A stretch of 64,000 nucleotides of DNA, from contig NZ_CP109444.1 of assembly GCF_036227225.1 (NCBI RefSeq), forward strand, positions 3,515,501-3,579,500. Direction: 5' to 3'. The notes below the pieces were generated by a model. The model did no database searches. It was given only the letters and a program-made list of their open reading frames with translations, and was not told where the DNA came from. The DNA is from Streptomyces sp. NBC_01478. GTDB taxonomy: Bacteria; Actinomycetota; Actinomycetes; Streptomycetales; Streptomycetaceae. A program made the position numbers and the translations under genes. Numbering within the stretch: the first letter of the stretch is position 1; each line of letters begins with the position of its first letter. Of this stretch, positions 32,401 through 40,349 are shown piece by piece.

Positions 32401-34865
32401 TGCTCGATCCACACCTCACCGGTCTTGGTGACATCGATCGAACGGTCGGCGGCGACATCCTTGTTGCCGTCCTTGTCGATCACCAGGAAGCTGACGTTCG
32501 AGGCGCCCGGCTTCAACTTGACGTAGGCGAAGGCCCCGTAGGCATCCCGCCCGATGAACGGGTGACTGGCCGGCCAGGTCGTGGCCTCGCCGTCGGCGAG
32601 GTCGCCCCAGGCGTACAGGCCCCAGTTGTCGTAGTCGCCGTCGGTGCGCTTGTAGTGGACGATCGCGTAGTCGCGGGAGGAGGCTGTGGGGATCTCCTCG
32701 GCCGGCGGGGTGCCGGAGGCGGAGGCGGCTGTCGCGCTCGCCGTGCGCCCGCCGGAATCGACCACAACTGCCTTGTACCGCAGGGCGGTTCCGGGCGCCA
32801 CATCCTTGCCGATGGTCTGCGTGACCTTGTACGGGGCGTGGTCGGCGGAACCCAGCGTCCGCCACGTGCCGTTGCCGGTCTGGGCGGCGAAGACGACCCG
32901 GTTGAGCTGGCCGCCGGTGACGTCGGCGCTCAGTTCGACGGTGCCGGTGGCTCCCGCGTCCGGGGCCTTGAGGGTGATGGTGGGCTTGGTGACGGGCTTG
33001 GCAAGGGTGCCGTTCGCCTTGAGGACGATGGCGGAACCGGCCGGGACGGTGACGGTGACCTTGTTGTCGGCGCCGCTCGTCGCGGTGACCGAAGTCCCGT
33101 AGATCCCCCGGTACTTCATGTCCGGCGAACCGGTCGCGAAGGTCACGGTCTTGGCGGTGTCGGCGTTGTTGAGGGCGACGACGTACTCGGCGGCGCCACT
33201 GGTCCGCGTGAAGGCGTAGACACCGGCGCCGTCGGCCGCGTAGCGCTCGGTCTGCACTCCGTCGGTCAGTGCCGGGTTGTCCTCGCGCAGCTTGGAGAGG
33301 GCGGCAATCTCCTTGTACAGCGGGGCAGTTGGGTCGTAGGCGTCACTGGCCGCCGTGCGATCGGTGCCGATCTCGTCGTCGTCGAGATAGTCGGCGACCT
33401 TCGAGGCGAACATCGTCTGGCGGGCGTCCTTGTCGCCGCCGGAGCCGGTGAAGCCCTGTTCGTCGCCGTAGTAGACGACGGGGTTGCCGCGGCTGAGGAA
33501 CATCAGCTCGTTGGCGAGCCTGTCCTTGGCGAGGAGTTGGGCGTCGGTGGCCTTCGGGTTGTCCTGGTCGAGGAAGTAGCCGATGCGGCCCATGTCGTGG
33601 TTGCCGAGGAAGGTGACCTGCTCGTACGCGTTCGCCTTGTCGGTCGTGTACTTGTAGTCGTCGCCGAAGACACTCGCCAACTTCTGCGCGCTGCCGCCCT
33701 GGGAGGCGTAGGAGCGGGCCGCGTCCTGGAAGGGGAAGTCGAGCGTGGCGTCCAGCCGGCCCTGGGTGACGTACGGCGAAGTGACGGACGTGTCGGCGGA
33801 GTAGACCTCACCGAACATGAAGAAGTTCCTACGGCCGTGCGCGGCGGCGTACTTGTCGAGGGCTGTCGCCCACTGGGTCCAGAAGTCCATGTCGACGTGC
33901 TTGACGGTGTCGATGCGGAAGCCGTCGACGTCGAAGTCGCGCACCCACTTCTCGTAGATCTTCTCCATGCCGCTGACGACCTCGGGGCGTTCGGTCCACA
34001 GGTCGTCGAGACCGGAGAAGTCGCCGTAGGTGGCGTTCTCGCCGACGTAGGTCGACTTGCCCCGATTGTGGTACATCGTTGGGTCGTTGAGCCAGGACGG
34101 GACCTTGGCGTCCGTCTTGTCGGCGGGGACGGTCGGGGTCTTCGGGAAGGAGGAGGTGGAGACGGAGGGGAAGGCGTGGGAGCCGTCCGCGTAGTCGGCG
34201 TCGTCGAAGGGCCGGCCGTCCTTGGTGAGGTAGGGGAAGGCGCCCTTGGAGAGGTAGTCGTAGGACTTGCCCTCGTAGTCGACGACGTCGGCGGTGTGGT
34301 TGGTGATGACGTCGAAAAAGACCTTCATGCCCTTGGCGTGGGCCTTGGAGATGAGGGTCGCGAGATCCTTGTTGGTGCCGAAGTGCGGGTCGACCTGGGT
34401 GAAGTCCGTTATCCAGTAACCGTGGTAGCCGGCGGAGGCGTCGCTCCCCGTCCCCTGCACGGGCTGGTTCTTGAAGATCGGGGCCATCCAGATGGCGGTG
34501 GTGCCAAGGCCCTTGATGTAGTCGAGCTTCTTTGCCAGGCCCTTGAGGTCGCCACCCTGATAGAAGCCCTTGTCGGTGGGGTCGTAGCCGGTGCTGAGGC
34601 GTGAACCGGTCAGCCCGCCCTGGTCGTTGGCGGTGTCGCCGTTGGCGAACCGGTCCGGCATCACGAAGTAGAACTGCTCGCGGGTGTCGTCGTGCCGCGC
34701 GGGCGTGGCGGCCAGTCGCGCGTCGGACGGGGGTGCGGGCGGGATCGCGGCGTGGGCGGCGAGGGGTTGGACGAACGCCGCGAGGAGTGCGGCGACGAGG
34801 ACGCCCGTGGCCCTTCTCCGTCGCTCGGTGCGGCGCGTGCGGGGCGCCGGCCATCTCGGTATCAC
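29460..34865 (-). CDS. Secreted bifunctional alpha-amylase/pullulanase (amylopullulanase)
   Basis: A 1801-residue secreted enzyme that breaks alpha-1,4 and alpha-1,6 bonds of starch and pullulan. After a signal peptide (about 1-43, ending AAHAA) comes a first GH13 amylase unit at about 55-480 with GFRIDTVKHVD (nucleophile near 317), MFGEVYS and FLGNHDMGR. Two CBM41-like modules follow at about 735-830 (VHYKRTDGDYDNWGLYAWG) and 845-940 (VHYHRADGDYTGWGLHVW). Then come pullulanase N2 and CBM48-type domains and a second GH13 with DGFRFDLMGH (near 1405), IMYGEGWNFG and VDAHDNESLFD. The GTG at 34865 follows AAGGAG. Both catalytic units look intact. A MalR-type motif lies upstream. Confidence 0.95.
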   Translation of the reverse strand: MIPRWPAPRTRRTERRRRATGVLVAALLAAFVQPLAAHAAIPPAPPSDARLAATPARHDDTREQFYFVMPDRFANGDTANDQGGLTGSRLSTGYDPTDKGFYQGGDLKGLAKKLDYIKGLGTTAIWMAPIFKNQPVQGTGSDASAGYHGYWITDFTQVDPHFGTNKDLATLISKAHAKGMKVFFDVITNHTADVVDYEGKSYDYLSKGAFPYLTKDGRPFDDADYADGSHAFPSVSTSSFPKTPTVPADKTDAKVPSWLNDPTMYHNRGKSTYVGENATYGDFSGLDDLWTERPEVVSGMEKIYEKWVRDFDVDGFRIDTVKHVDMDFWTQWATALDKYAAAHGRRNFFMFGEVYSADTSVTSPYVTQGRLDATLDFPFQDAARSYASQGGSAQKLASVFGDDYKYTTDKANAYEQVTFLGNHDMGRIGYFLDQDNPKATDAQLLAKDRLANELMFLSRGNPVVYYGDEQGFTGSGGDKDARQTMFASKVADYLDDDEIGTDRTAASDAYDPTAPLYKEIAALSKLREDNPALTDGVQTERYAADGAGVYAFTRTSGAAEYVVALNNADTAKTVTFATGSPDMKYRGIYGTSVTATSGADNKVTVTVPAGSAIVLKANGTLAKPVTKPTITLKAPDAGATGTVELSADVTGGQLNRVVFAAQTGNGTWRTLGSADHAPYKVTQTIGKDVAPGTALRYKAVVVDSGGRTASATAASASGTPPAEEIPTASSRDYAIVHYKRTDGDYDNWGLYAWGDLADGEATTWPASHPFIGRDAYGAFAYVKLKPGASNVSFLVIDKDGNKDVAADRSIDVTKTGEVWIEQGKEAVQTERPSYPAQDTTKAVVHYHRADGDYTGWGLHVWTGAASPTDWSSPLQPVKTDAYGAVFEVPLDSGATSLSYILHKGDEKDLSADQSLDLKSNGYEVWLLNGQEKYLLPQPAGSAAALDLSTSKAVWIDRNTVAWNGSDAAASTQLLYSHDGSIAVKDGTLTSDDERWLRLSRTTLTDAQKAKFPYLKDYTAWSVDPRDRARVKEALTGQLVASQRAVNGAVLAATGVQIAGVLDDVYGAATKADLGPTFHNGRPTLAVWAPTAQNVSLDLDGSLKKMSRDATTGVWSVTGPASWTDKPYRYVVKVWAPTVQKLVTNEVTDPYSVALTTDSKQSLVVDLDAKSLAPSGWSSLKKPKAVPLKDAEIQELHIRDFSVADKTVPAKDQGTYLAFTDKNSDGSRHLRELAKSGTSYVHLLPAFDIATIPEKKTEQSTTDCDLASYAADSEKQQECVAAVAAKDAYNWGYDPYHFTVPEGSYATDPDGTGRTVEFRKMVKSLNEDGLRVVMDVVYNHTAASGQADYSVLDKIVPGYYQRLLADGSVATSTCCANTATENAMMGKLVVDSVVTWAKEYKVDGFRFDLMGHQPKANILAVRKALDALTLAKDGADGKKIIMYGEGWNFGEVADDARFVQATQQNMAGTGIATFSDRARDAVRGGSPFDADPGVQGFASGLYTDPNSSTANGTSAEQKARLLHYQDLIKVGLSGNLAAYRFTDTDGKDVTGAEIDYNGAPAGYADTPGDALAYVDAHDNESLFDALTYKLPAGTSAADRARMQVLAMATATLSQGPSLSQAGTDLLRSKSLDRNSFDSGDWFNAIHWNCADGNGFGQGLPMAADNASKWPYAKGLLTSVEVGCGQIEGTSAAYQDLLRIRTTEPVFSLGTAGQVQAKLSFPLSGADETPGVITMELGDLVVVFNATPSTQEQRVGSLAGTGYRLHPVQAAGADATVKAASYAKGTGTFAVPARTVAVFTRTP

Positions 34866-34930
34866 AGGCGTGAACTCCTTGCGATTACGGCTCAGTTCGG
34901 GTCCGACCCCGGCGAGACCGTATCGCCGAC

Positions 34931-34949
34931 GCAAGGGTTGCAGCAAGAG
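34931..34949 (-). promoter_or_regulatory. Candidate MalR operator of the amylopullulanase gene
   Basis: On the minus strand CTCTTGCTGCAACCCTTGC contains the 10-mer CTTGCTGCAA, identical to the one between malE and malR at 43811. It is 66 bases upstream of the GTG. Confidence 0.5.
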
Positions 34950-35004
34950 TCCTGAAAGGGGGAGAAAGAACTTTCATCGGCACTCTTGGCGGTCGCCCCG
35001 CGGA

Positions 35005-35021
35005 AAGGGTGCAGCACCCTT
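35005..35021. promoter_or_regulatory. Perfect 17-base palindrome in the 342-base gene-free gap 34866-35207
   Basis: AAGGGTGCAGCACCCTT has perfect 8-base arms. The gap otherwise holds the MalR-like site and a TTGACGTAGATACGG stretch; no gene is supported. The palindrome may be an operator for the amylopullulanase gene, 140 bases away, or a short stem. Confidence 0.4.
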
Positions 35022-35207
35022 GGCTGTTCCCTACCGGAACGGTCTGGAACCGATCACTCCGAGAGCCCTCCTACAGCCGTACCTGTTGCACATCGCGGAA
35101 CACGGACCCGGGCCATCCACCCTTGCCGACGAGTAGCCGGCTGTGCGGGAGGGTCTGCGCACCCGGGCCGAGGCAAAAGCCACCCAGTTGACGTAGATAC
35201 GGATGCC

Positions 35208-36044
35208 TCAGCGAAAGAGGCCGACGTTCTCCGCAACCCACTCCTCAAACGACCTGGCCGGGGACCCCGTGACCCGTGGAACCGTGTCACGTACCGCCAG
35301 CAGTTCCTCATTGACGTCTCCGCCCGTGACATCGAGCACCGCGTCCGCGGCCTCGGCGCCGAAGACCGCGGCCATCTGGGCGTGAGCCTGCTGGCGGCTG
35401 ATCTCCGCGAAGGGCACCTCCCGCCCGAGTGCTGTCGCGATGGCCTCGACCTGCTGCCGGGGAGTCACCGGTCGCGGACCGGTCAGGGCGTACGTCCGAC
35501 CCTGGTGCCCTGGCTCGGTCAGTGCCGCTCGTGCCACCGATGCGATGTCCGCGGGGTGGATCGTGGGCAGACCGGTGTCCGCGTACGGCGCGCGGACCGG
35601 CTGGCCGGCGCGGATCGGTGCCGCCCACATCGTGGCGTTCGAGGCGAACTGGGTCGGCCGCAGGATCGTCCAGGCCATGCCGCTGTCCTTGAGGAGCCGT
35701 TCGACCGCCAGGTTCTCGGCGGCGGCGCCCAGGTGCGGGTGGGTCTGTGCCGTGATGGACGACACCAGCACCACGTGCTCCACACCCGCCAGTCGGGCGG
35801 CCGTGAGGATGTCGGCATCCGGGCCGAGACGCGAGACGAGGAACAGCGAACTCGCCCCGTCCAGAGCGGACTTCAGCGACTCCGGCTCCTCGAAGTCGCC
35901 CTCGACGGCCTCTACTCCTTCGGGAAACTCGGCCGCCCGTGCCGCATCGCGGGTGAAGCCTCGCAGCGGCCCCGCACCGCATCCGTGCAACTCCCTCAGC
36001 AGGGCGCTTCCTATGTTTCCGGTGGCGCCTGTCACGAGGATCAT
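35208..36044 (-). CDS. NAD(P)H-binding NmrA/QOR2-like protein, probable SoxR target
   Basis: A 278-residue protein of the atypical short-chain dehydrogenase (NmrA/NAD(P)H-quinone-reductase-like) family. The dinucleotide motif is ILVTGATGNIGSALLRELHG at residue 2; HVVLVSSITA and ILRPTQFASN follow, and the active-site YxxxK is absent, as in NmrA-like proteins. AGGAGAACGCGCTC precedes the ATG. The promoter has a 19-base spacer and a SoxR-like dyad. From memory, one S. coelicolor SoxR target is annotated as an NAD-dependent epimerase/dehydratase, the same broad family. Response to redox-active compounds is inferred. Confidence 0.87.
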   Translation of the reverse strand: MILVTGATGNIGSALLRELHGCGAGPLRGFTRDAARAAEFPEGVEAVEGDFEEPESLKSALDGASSLFLVSRLGPDADILTAARLAGVEHVVLVSSITAQTHPHLGAAAENLAVERLLKDSGMAWTILRPTQFASNATMWAAPIRAGQPVRAPYADTGLPTIHPADIASVARAALTEPGHQGRTYALTGPRPVTPRQQVEAIATALGREVPFAEISRQQAHAQMAAVFGAEAADAVLDVTGGDVNEELLAVRDTVPRVTGSPARSFEEWVAENVGLFR

Positions 36045-36082
36045 GAGCGCGTTCTCCTGCCGTCGGTGATCAACTCGACGAC

Positions 36083-36113
36083 ACGCTAGAAGCTCAATCG
36101 CGCTTCAGGTCAA
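36083..36113 (-). promoter_or_regulatory. SoxR-like (MerR-type) promoter with 19-base spacer
   Basis: On the minus strand TTGACC and TAGCGT are separated by 19 bases, the elongated spacing of MerR-family promoters. The spacer dyad ACCTGAAG-CGCG-ATTGAGCT matches the SoxR dyad ACCTCAAG-N4-CTTGAGGT at 13 of 16 arm positions. Transcription would begin near 36076, about 30 bases before the ATG at 36044. Confidence 0.7.
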
Positions 36114-36282
36114 GGCGAGTCCGGGCCCTCGCCGCACGCCCTGCGAACTCCCGCGAACTCCCGCCGGCTTCCGCGAACAAAACCGCCGTACCGCGCATCG
36201 GACCTTGTGTACGGCACCAGAGAACGGCGCGGGGCGCACGCAGCGGCCCGCACCGCGGAGCAGGAGTGGGAGCACCAACACC

Positions 36283-36909
36283 GTGAACGAAGACCTGAAC
36301 ACCACCGGTCGGAACGGCACCCCCGACCAGCCCGGCAACGCCAGGCCCCGGCACCGCGCCGACCGACGCTTCGGGCGTACGGTGGTCGGTCTGGCCGCCG
36401 TCGCCGGGCTGGGCCTCGCGGCCTGGGCGAGCACCGCCAACGCCGCGACCTCCACCACCACGAGCACCGCGAAGGCCACGCCGACCTGCTCCGCCGCCGC
36501 ACTCAAGGCCACGTTCGGCCGCCAGCTCGCGGGCGGAATGAACCACCAGGGCGTCGTCGTCACCCTGCGCAACCTCAGCGGCAAGACCTGCGCGCTGCGC
36601 GGCTACCCGGGCCTGGGGCTGGAGAACTCCGCCCACAAGAAGCTCACGACCCACACCACCTGGGGCAACACCTGGTACGCGCACAACCCCGGCAAGAAGA
36701 CCCTCACCCTCAAGGACGGCCAGAGCGCCGAGGCCGTCATCGCCTGGACCCACGCCAACACCGGTACATCGGGCGCGGTCCACGCCTCTTTCCTGGAGAT
36801 CACCCCGCCCGGCTCCACCCAGCACAAGACGCTGGCCTTCCCCCAGTGGGTCGACCACGGCGACCTCTCCGTGACCGCGCTGGCAAGGCACATCACCGTC
36901 ACCTCCTGA
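36283..36909 (+). CDS. Secreted DUF4232 protein
   Basis: A 208-residue exported protein. A long basic N terminus precedes the signal core at about 31-48 (VVGLAAVAGLGLAAWA), cleavage near ANA-AT. The mature part has a Thr/Ser linker and one DUF4232 domain (TCSAAALKATFGRQLAGG, VTLRNLSGKTCALRGYPGLG, LTLKDGQSAEAVIAWTH, HASFLEITPPGS, VTALARHITV), a beta-sandwich common in actinobacterial secreted proteins and of unknown role. The GTG at 36283 is preceded by CAGGAGTGGGAG. Divergent from the SoxR-type promoter. Confidence 0.85.
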   Translation: MNEDLNTTGRNGTPDQPGNARPRHRADRRFGRTVVGLAAVAGLGLAAWASTANAATSTTTSTAKATPTCSAAALKATFGRQLAGGMNHQGVVVTLRNLSGKTCALRGYPGLGLENSAHKKLTTHTTWGNTWYAHNPGKKTLTLKDGQSAEAVIAWTHANTGTSGAVHASFLEITPPGSTQHKTLAFPQWVDHGDLSVTALARHITVTS

Positions 36910-36922
36910 TCCCCCACGGGCC

Positions 36923-36960
36923 GGACGGCGGCGGCGTGCCCCCTCGCGCCGCCGCCGTCC
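36923..36960. terminator. Bidirectional terminator
   Basis: GGACGGCGGCGGCG and CGCCGCCGCCGTCC form a perfect 14-bp stem with a 10-base loop between convergent DUF4232 and alpha-amylase genes. Confidence 0.88.
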
Positions 36961-36971
36961 AACACCGTGGA

Positions 36972-38348
36972 TCAGCAGGACGTCTTGCCCGCGTAGATCG
37001 CCAGTGCCGTGTTGGAGCCCAGGGTGGCCGTGAACTGCCCGCTGGAGTTCACCGTCACCGTCGTGTTGTTCTGGACGTTGCAGTACGTGCCCGCGGCCAG
37101 CGACGTCTGGTACGTCTGGGTCAGCGAGTACGACTCGTGATTGATCGCCACGTAGCCCTTGCTGCCGCGGCCGAAGGCGATCGCGTCGTTGCCGTCGTCC
37201 CACCAGTTGGTGAGGGACTGGCCGCTCGTGGTGTTGCGGAAGGCGACCATGGCCTTGATCTCCGGCCAGGCGTGCTGGCACTTCCAGCCGTCCTGCCAAC
37301 AGGCCGTCACCGAGCCGCCGTTGGGCGGGCCGGCGTCCGTGTCGGACCATTCGTAGCCGGAGTTGATGTCGGGGGCGCCGTAGGGATAGGCGAGCATGAA
37401 GACGTTGGCCAGGGTGTAGTTGGCGCCGTCCTTGTAGTTCAACGTCGAGCCGTTGCGCTCGGTGTCGTGGTTGTCGACGAAGACTCCCGCCACCGAGCTG
37501 CTCATGTAGCCCCAGCCCTCGCCGTAGTTCTTCAGGTAGGCGAGGTTCTCGTTGTTGAAGACCCGCTTGAGGTCGTAGGCGTAGCGGAACTCCTGGACGT
37601 CGCCGTTGCCGGTGTACTCGGTGGGCTGGACGGCCTCGCCGGAGCCGTAGATGACCTCCTGCTTCCAGTACACGGAGGGGTTGCTCAGGCGGGACTTGAT
37701 GTTCGCGAGGTCGGTCGCCGGTATGTGCTTGGCCGCGTCGATGCGGAAGCCGTCGGCGCCGTAGCCGAGGAGGGTGTTCATGTAGCCGGCGATGGTGGAC
37801 CTGACGTACTCCTCGCCCGTGTCCAGGTCGGCCAGGCCGACCAGTTCGCAGTTCTGGACGTTGGCGCGGTTCGTGTAGTCGCTGATCGTGGACGTGCAGT
37901 CGTCCATGTCGTACGAGGAGTACAGGCCGGGGTAGTTGTACTTCGTGTACGACGAACCACCCGTGCCGGTGCCGCTGCCCGCCGACATGTGGTTGACGAC
38001 CGTGTCGACGACGACCTTCACGCCCGCCGCGTGGCAGGTGCTGATCATGTTCTGGAAGGCCGTCGCGTCGCCGAGCCGGCCCGCGATCTTGTAACTCACC
38101 GGCTGGTACGACGTCCACCACTGCGAGCCCTGTATGTGCTCGGCGGGCGGGGAGACCTGGACGTAGCCGTAACCGGCCGGGCCGAGGGTGTTGGTGCACT
38201 CCTTGGCGACCGAGGCGAAGTTCCACTCGAAGAGGACGGCGGTGACGTCCTTGGTGCCGGGTGGGGAGGCATGTGCGGTGCCGGGCACCAGGAGGGCCGT
38301 CGCGGCGGCGAGGGCGAAGGCTCCTGCAAGCGATCTGCTGTTGGCCAT
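36972..38348 (-). CDS. aml: Secreted alpha-amylase (GH13, animal-type)
   Basis: A 458-residue extracellular enzyme that cuts internal alpha-1,4 bonds of starch. The signal peptide is about residues 1-27 (cleavage after TAHA). Motifs in order are [23 protein letters not shown] with the nucleophile near residue 203, [15 protein letters not shown] with the acid Glu near 231, and [12 protein letters not shown] with Asp near 293, followed by a C-terminal beta domain ending AIYAGKTSC. This is the animal-like subfamily usual in Streptomyces; no starch-binding module is present. AAGGAAC precedes the ATG, and a MalR-like motif is about 30 bases upstream. Confidence 0.95.
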   Translation of the reverse strand: MANSRSLAGAFALAAATALLVPGTAHASPPGTKDVTAVLFEWNFASVAKECTNTLGPAGYGYVQVSPPAEHIQGSQWWTSYQPVSYKIAGRLGDATAFQNMISTCHAAGVKVVVDTVVNHMSAGSGTGTGGSSYTKYNYPGLYSSYDMDDCTSTISDYTNRANVQNCELVGLADLDTGEEYVRSTIAGYMNTLLGYGADGFRIDAAKHIPATDLANIKSRLSNPSVYWKQEVIYGSGEAVQPTEYTGNGDVQEFRYAYDLKRVFNNENLAYLKNYGEGWGYMSSSVAGVFVDNHDTERNGSTLNYKDGANYTLANVFMLAYPYGAPDINSGYEWSDTDAGPPNGGSVTACWQDGWKCQHAWPEIKAMVAFRNTTSGQSLTNWWDDGNDAIAFGRGSKGYVAINHESYSLTQTYQTSLAAGTYCNVQNNTTVTVNSSGQFTATLGSNTALAIYAGKTSC

Positions 38349-38374
38349 GTGAAGTTCCTTCTCCGTTGAAGGTT

Positions 38375-38404
38375 CTTGCTGAAACTCTCTGGAAATCTTG
38401 CGGT
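38375..38404. promoter_or_regulatory. Candidate MalR operator of alpha-amylase gene
   Basis: CTTGCTGAAACTCTCTGGAA ATCTTGCGG: CTTGCTGAAA differs from the malE-malR motif CTTGCTGCAA at one base, and a second CTTGC follows. It lies 27 bases from the amylase ATG. Confidence 0.5.
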
Positions 38405-38419
38405 CGCCCAGATGTTAAA

Positions 38420-38447
38420 GGCCCGCCGCCCAAAAGGGCAGCGGGCC
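38420..38447 (-). terminator. Terminator of the alpha-glucosidase gene
   Basis: GGCCCGCCGCCC and GGGCAGCGGGCC form a 12-bp stem with one mismatch and an AAAA loop (TTTT on the transcribed strand), followed by TTTAAC. It starts 22 bases after the stop codon. Confidence 0.85.
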
Positions 38448-38468
38448 GTGTGAAGTTGATGAAAGAAC

Positions 38469-40148
38469 TTACGGGGTGGTGGTCCACCACACCGTCGTGT
38501 CGGCGGGCAGCTTCGCCTCGCCGGCCGTCTCGGTCACCTCACCGCTGGCGAGCAGGAGACGACCGTACGCCTTCGTCGTCACGGACTCCCCGCTCGTGTT
38601 GGCCACGCACACGAACTCCCCACGCCGGAAGGCGAGTACGCCCTCGGGCGCCCGCAGCCACTCCACCGAGTCGCCCGCGCCGAGGTCGACTTGGGCGCGG
38701 CGGGCGGCGAGCGCGGCCCGGTACAGCTCCAGCGTGGAGCCGGCCGCCCCGGTCTGCGCCTCGATGCTCAACTCGCCCCAGCCGTCCGGCTGCGGCAGCC
38801 AACTGCCCCCGCTTCCGAAGCCGTACGACGATCCCTCGCGCGTCCACGGGATCGGCACCCGGCACCCGTCGCGGAAGCCGTCCTGGCCCGCGCCCCGGAA
38901 GTAGGCGGGGTCCTGGCGGACTTCGTCCGGGAGGTCGACGACGTCGGGCAGGCCGAGTTCCTCGCCCTGGTAGATGTACGCCGAGCCGGGCAGCGCCAGC
39001 ATCAGCAGCGAGGCGGCGCGGGCCCGGCGCAGGCCCAGCTCCCGGTCGCCCGCCGTGCGGATCTGGGTGCCGAGGCCGGGCGGGTTGGCGAAGCGGGTGG
39101 CGTGCCGGGTGACGTCGTGGTTGGAGAGGACCCAGGTGGCGGGGGCGCCGACCGGGCGCATGGCCTCCAGGGTGCGGTCGATGACCGTACGGAGTTCCGC
39201 CGCGTCCCAATCCGTCGACAGGTACTGGAAGTTGAAGGCCTGGTGGAGTTCGTCCGGGCGGACGTAGTTCGCGGTGCGCTCGACGGTCGGCGTCCACGCC
39301 TCGGCGACGAAGATGCGCTCGCCCGCGTACTCGTCGAGGACCGTGCGCCACTGGCGGTACACGTCGTGCACGCCGTCCTGGTCGAAGAACGGCATGACAT
39401 CGTTGCCCAGCAGCTTGAGTTGGTCGTGCGAGCCGAGGTCGGGCAGGCCCTCCGCCTTCACCAGGCCGTGGGCCACGTCGATGCGGAAACCGTCGACCCC
39501 GATGTCCAGCCAGAAGCGCAGGATCGAGCGGAACTCGTCGCCGACCGCGGGGTGTTCCCAGTTGAAGTCGGGCTGCTCCGGCGCGAAGAGGTGCAGGTAC
39601 CACTCCCCGAGCGAGCCGTCCGGTTCGGTGACCCGTGTCCAGGCCGGGCCGCCGAAGATGGACTCCCAGTCGTTGGGCGGGAGTTCGCCGTGCTCGCCCT
39701 TGCCGGGGCGGAAGTGGTAGCGCTCCCGCAGCGGTGAGCCGGGGCCTTCCCGCAACGCCCTCTTGAACCACTCGTGTTGGTCCGAGGAGTGGTTGGGGAC
39801 CAGGTCGACGATGATGCGCAGACCGAGTCCGTGGGCGTCGCGGATCAGCGCGTCGGCGTCGAGCAGGTTCCCGAACATCGGGTCCACGGCACGGTAGTCG
39901 GCGACGTCGTAGCCGGCGTCCGCCTGCGGGGAGGCGTAGAACGGGCTGAGCCAGACGGCGTCGATACCGAGGTCGCGCAGGTACGGGAGTCGGGCGCGGA
40001 CGCCCTCCAGGTCGCCCATGCCGTCGCCGTTGCTGTCGGCGAAACTGCGGGGGTAGACCTGGTAGATCACCGCGTCTCTCCACCAGTCGCCGCGCTTGGC
40101 TTTGGCGGGGTTCGGTGCCGGGGCGATGGCCGAGTGCTGCTGGGTCAT
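38469..40148 (-). CDS. aglA: Intracellular alpha-glucosidase (GH13)
   Basis: A 559-residue GH13 enzyme without a signal peptide, expected to release glucose from imported maltose and maltodextrins. Motifs are WWRDAVIYQVYPRSFADSNG, LGLRIIVDLVPNHSS, GVDGFRIDVAHGLVK (nucleophile), FVAEAWTPT (acid Glu) and WVLSNHDVTRHATR, with IYQGEELGLPDV later, all of the oligo-1,6-glucosidase/alpha-glucosidase type. The ATG at 40148 follows AAGGACGCC; the frame is open to 40298 without a better start. It is downstream of malG and separated from it by a hairpin and dispersed repeat copy B, so it may receive reduced read-through from malEFG. The symbol follows the S. coelicolor mal cluster, from memory. Confidence 0.93.
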   Translation of the reverse strand: MTQQHSAIAPAPNPAKAKRGDWWRDAVIYQVYPRSFADSNGDGMGDLEGVRARLPYLRDLGIDAVWLSPFYASPQADAGYDVADYRAVDPMFGNLLDADALIRDAHGLGLRIIVDLVPNHSSDQHEWFKRALREGPGSPLRERYHFRPGKGEHGELPPNDWESIFGGPAWTRVTEPDGSLGEWYLHLFAPEQPDFNWEHPAVGDEFRSILRFWLDIGVDGFRIDVAHGLVKAEGLPDLGSHDQLKLLGNDVMPFFDQDGVHDVYRQWRTVLDEYAGERIFVAEAWTPTVERTANYVRPDELHQAFNFQYLSTDWDAAELRTVIDRTLEAMRPVGAPATWVLSNHDVTRHATRFANPPGLGTQIRTAGDRELGLRRARAASLLMLALPGSAYIYQGEELGLPDVVDLPDEVRQDPAYFRGAGQDGFRDGCRVPIPWTREGSSYGFGSGGSWLPQPDGWGELSIEAQTGAAGSTLELYRAALAARRAQVDLGAGDSVEWLRAPEGVLAFRRGEFVCVANTSGESVTTKAYGRLLLASGEVTETAGEAKLPADTTVWWTTTP

Positions 40149-40194
40149 GGCGTCCTTGGTACGTAACGGGGTTCTGGTCATGGGGAGTTGGTGA

Positions 40195-40244
40195 CGAGGC
40201 GGCCGTGAAGTCAGCGGGGTCGGATGGACGTCACGGCCGCCTCG
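40195..40244. terminator. Hairpin between malG and the alpha-glucosidase gene
   Basis: CGAGGCGGCCGTGA and TCACGGCCGCCTCG form a perfect 14-bp stem with a 22-base loop. It may end or attenuate the malEFG transcript. Confidence 0.65.
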
Positions 40245-40250
40245 AGTTTT

Positions 40251-40333
40251 GGGTGCGGCTGAGTGGGGGCTGGGCGTGCCCACGCGGCGGAGCCGCACAT
40301 CGACACAGCCCCGCGCCCCTTTACAGGGGCGCT
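40251..40333 (+). repeat. Dispersed intergenic repeat, copy B
   Basis: GGGTGCGGCTGAGTGGGGGC TGGGCGTGCCCACGCGGCGG AGCCGCACATCGACACAGCC CCGCGCCCCTTTACAGGGGC GCT. The inner half matches copy C in inverted orientation (GGCGGAGCCGCA... CACAGCCCCGCGCCCCT). Its end, GCGCCCCT-TTAC-AGGGGCGC, is a perfect hairpin just after malG. Confidence 0.8.
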
Positions 40334-40349
40334 GTTCGAACCGGCGTTT

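Noticed and set aside
29127..34604. A 1825-codon open frame on the plus strand opposite the amylopullulanase gene
   Set aside because: It is the antisense shadow of a real GH13 gene; high third-position GC removes stop codons, and the translation is low-complexity Val/Gly/Arg sequence.
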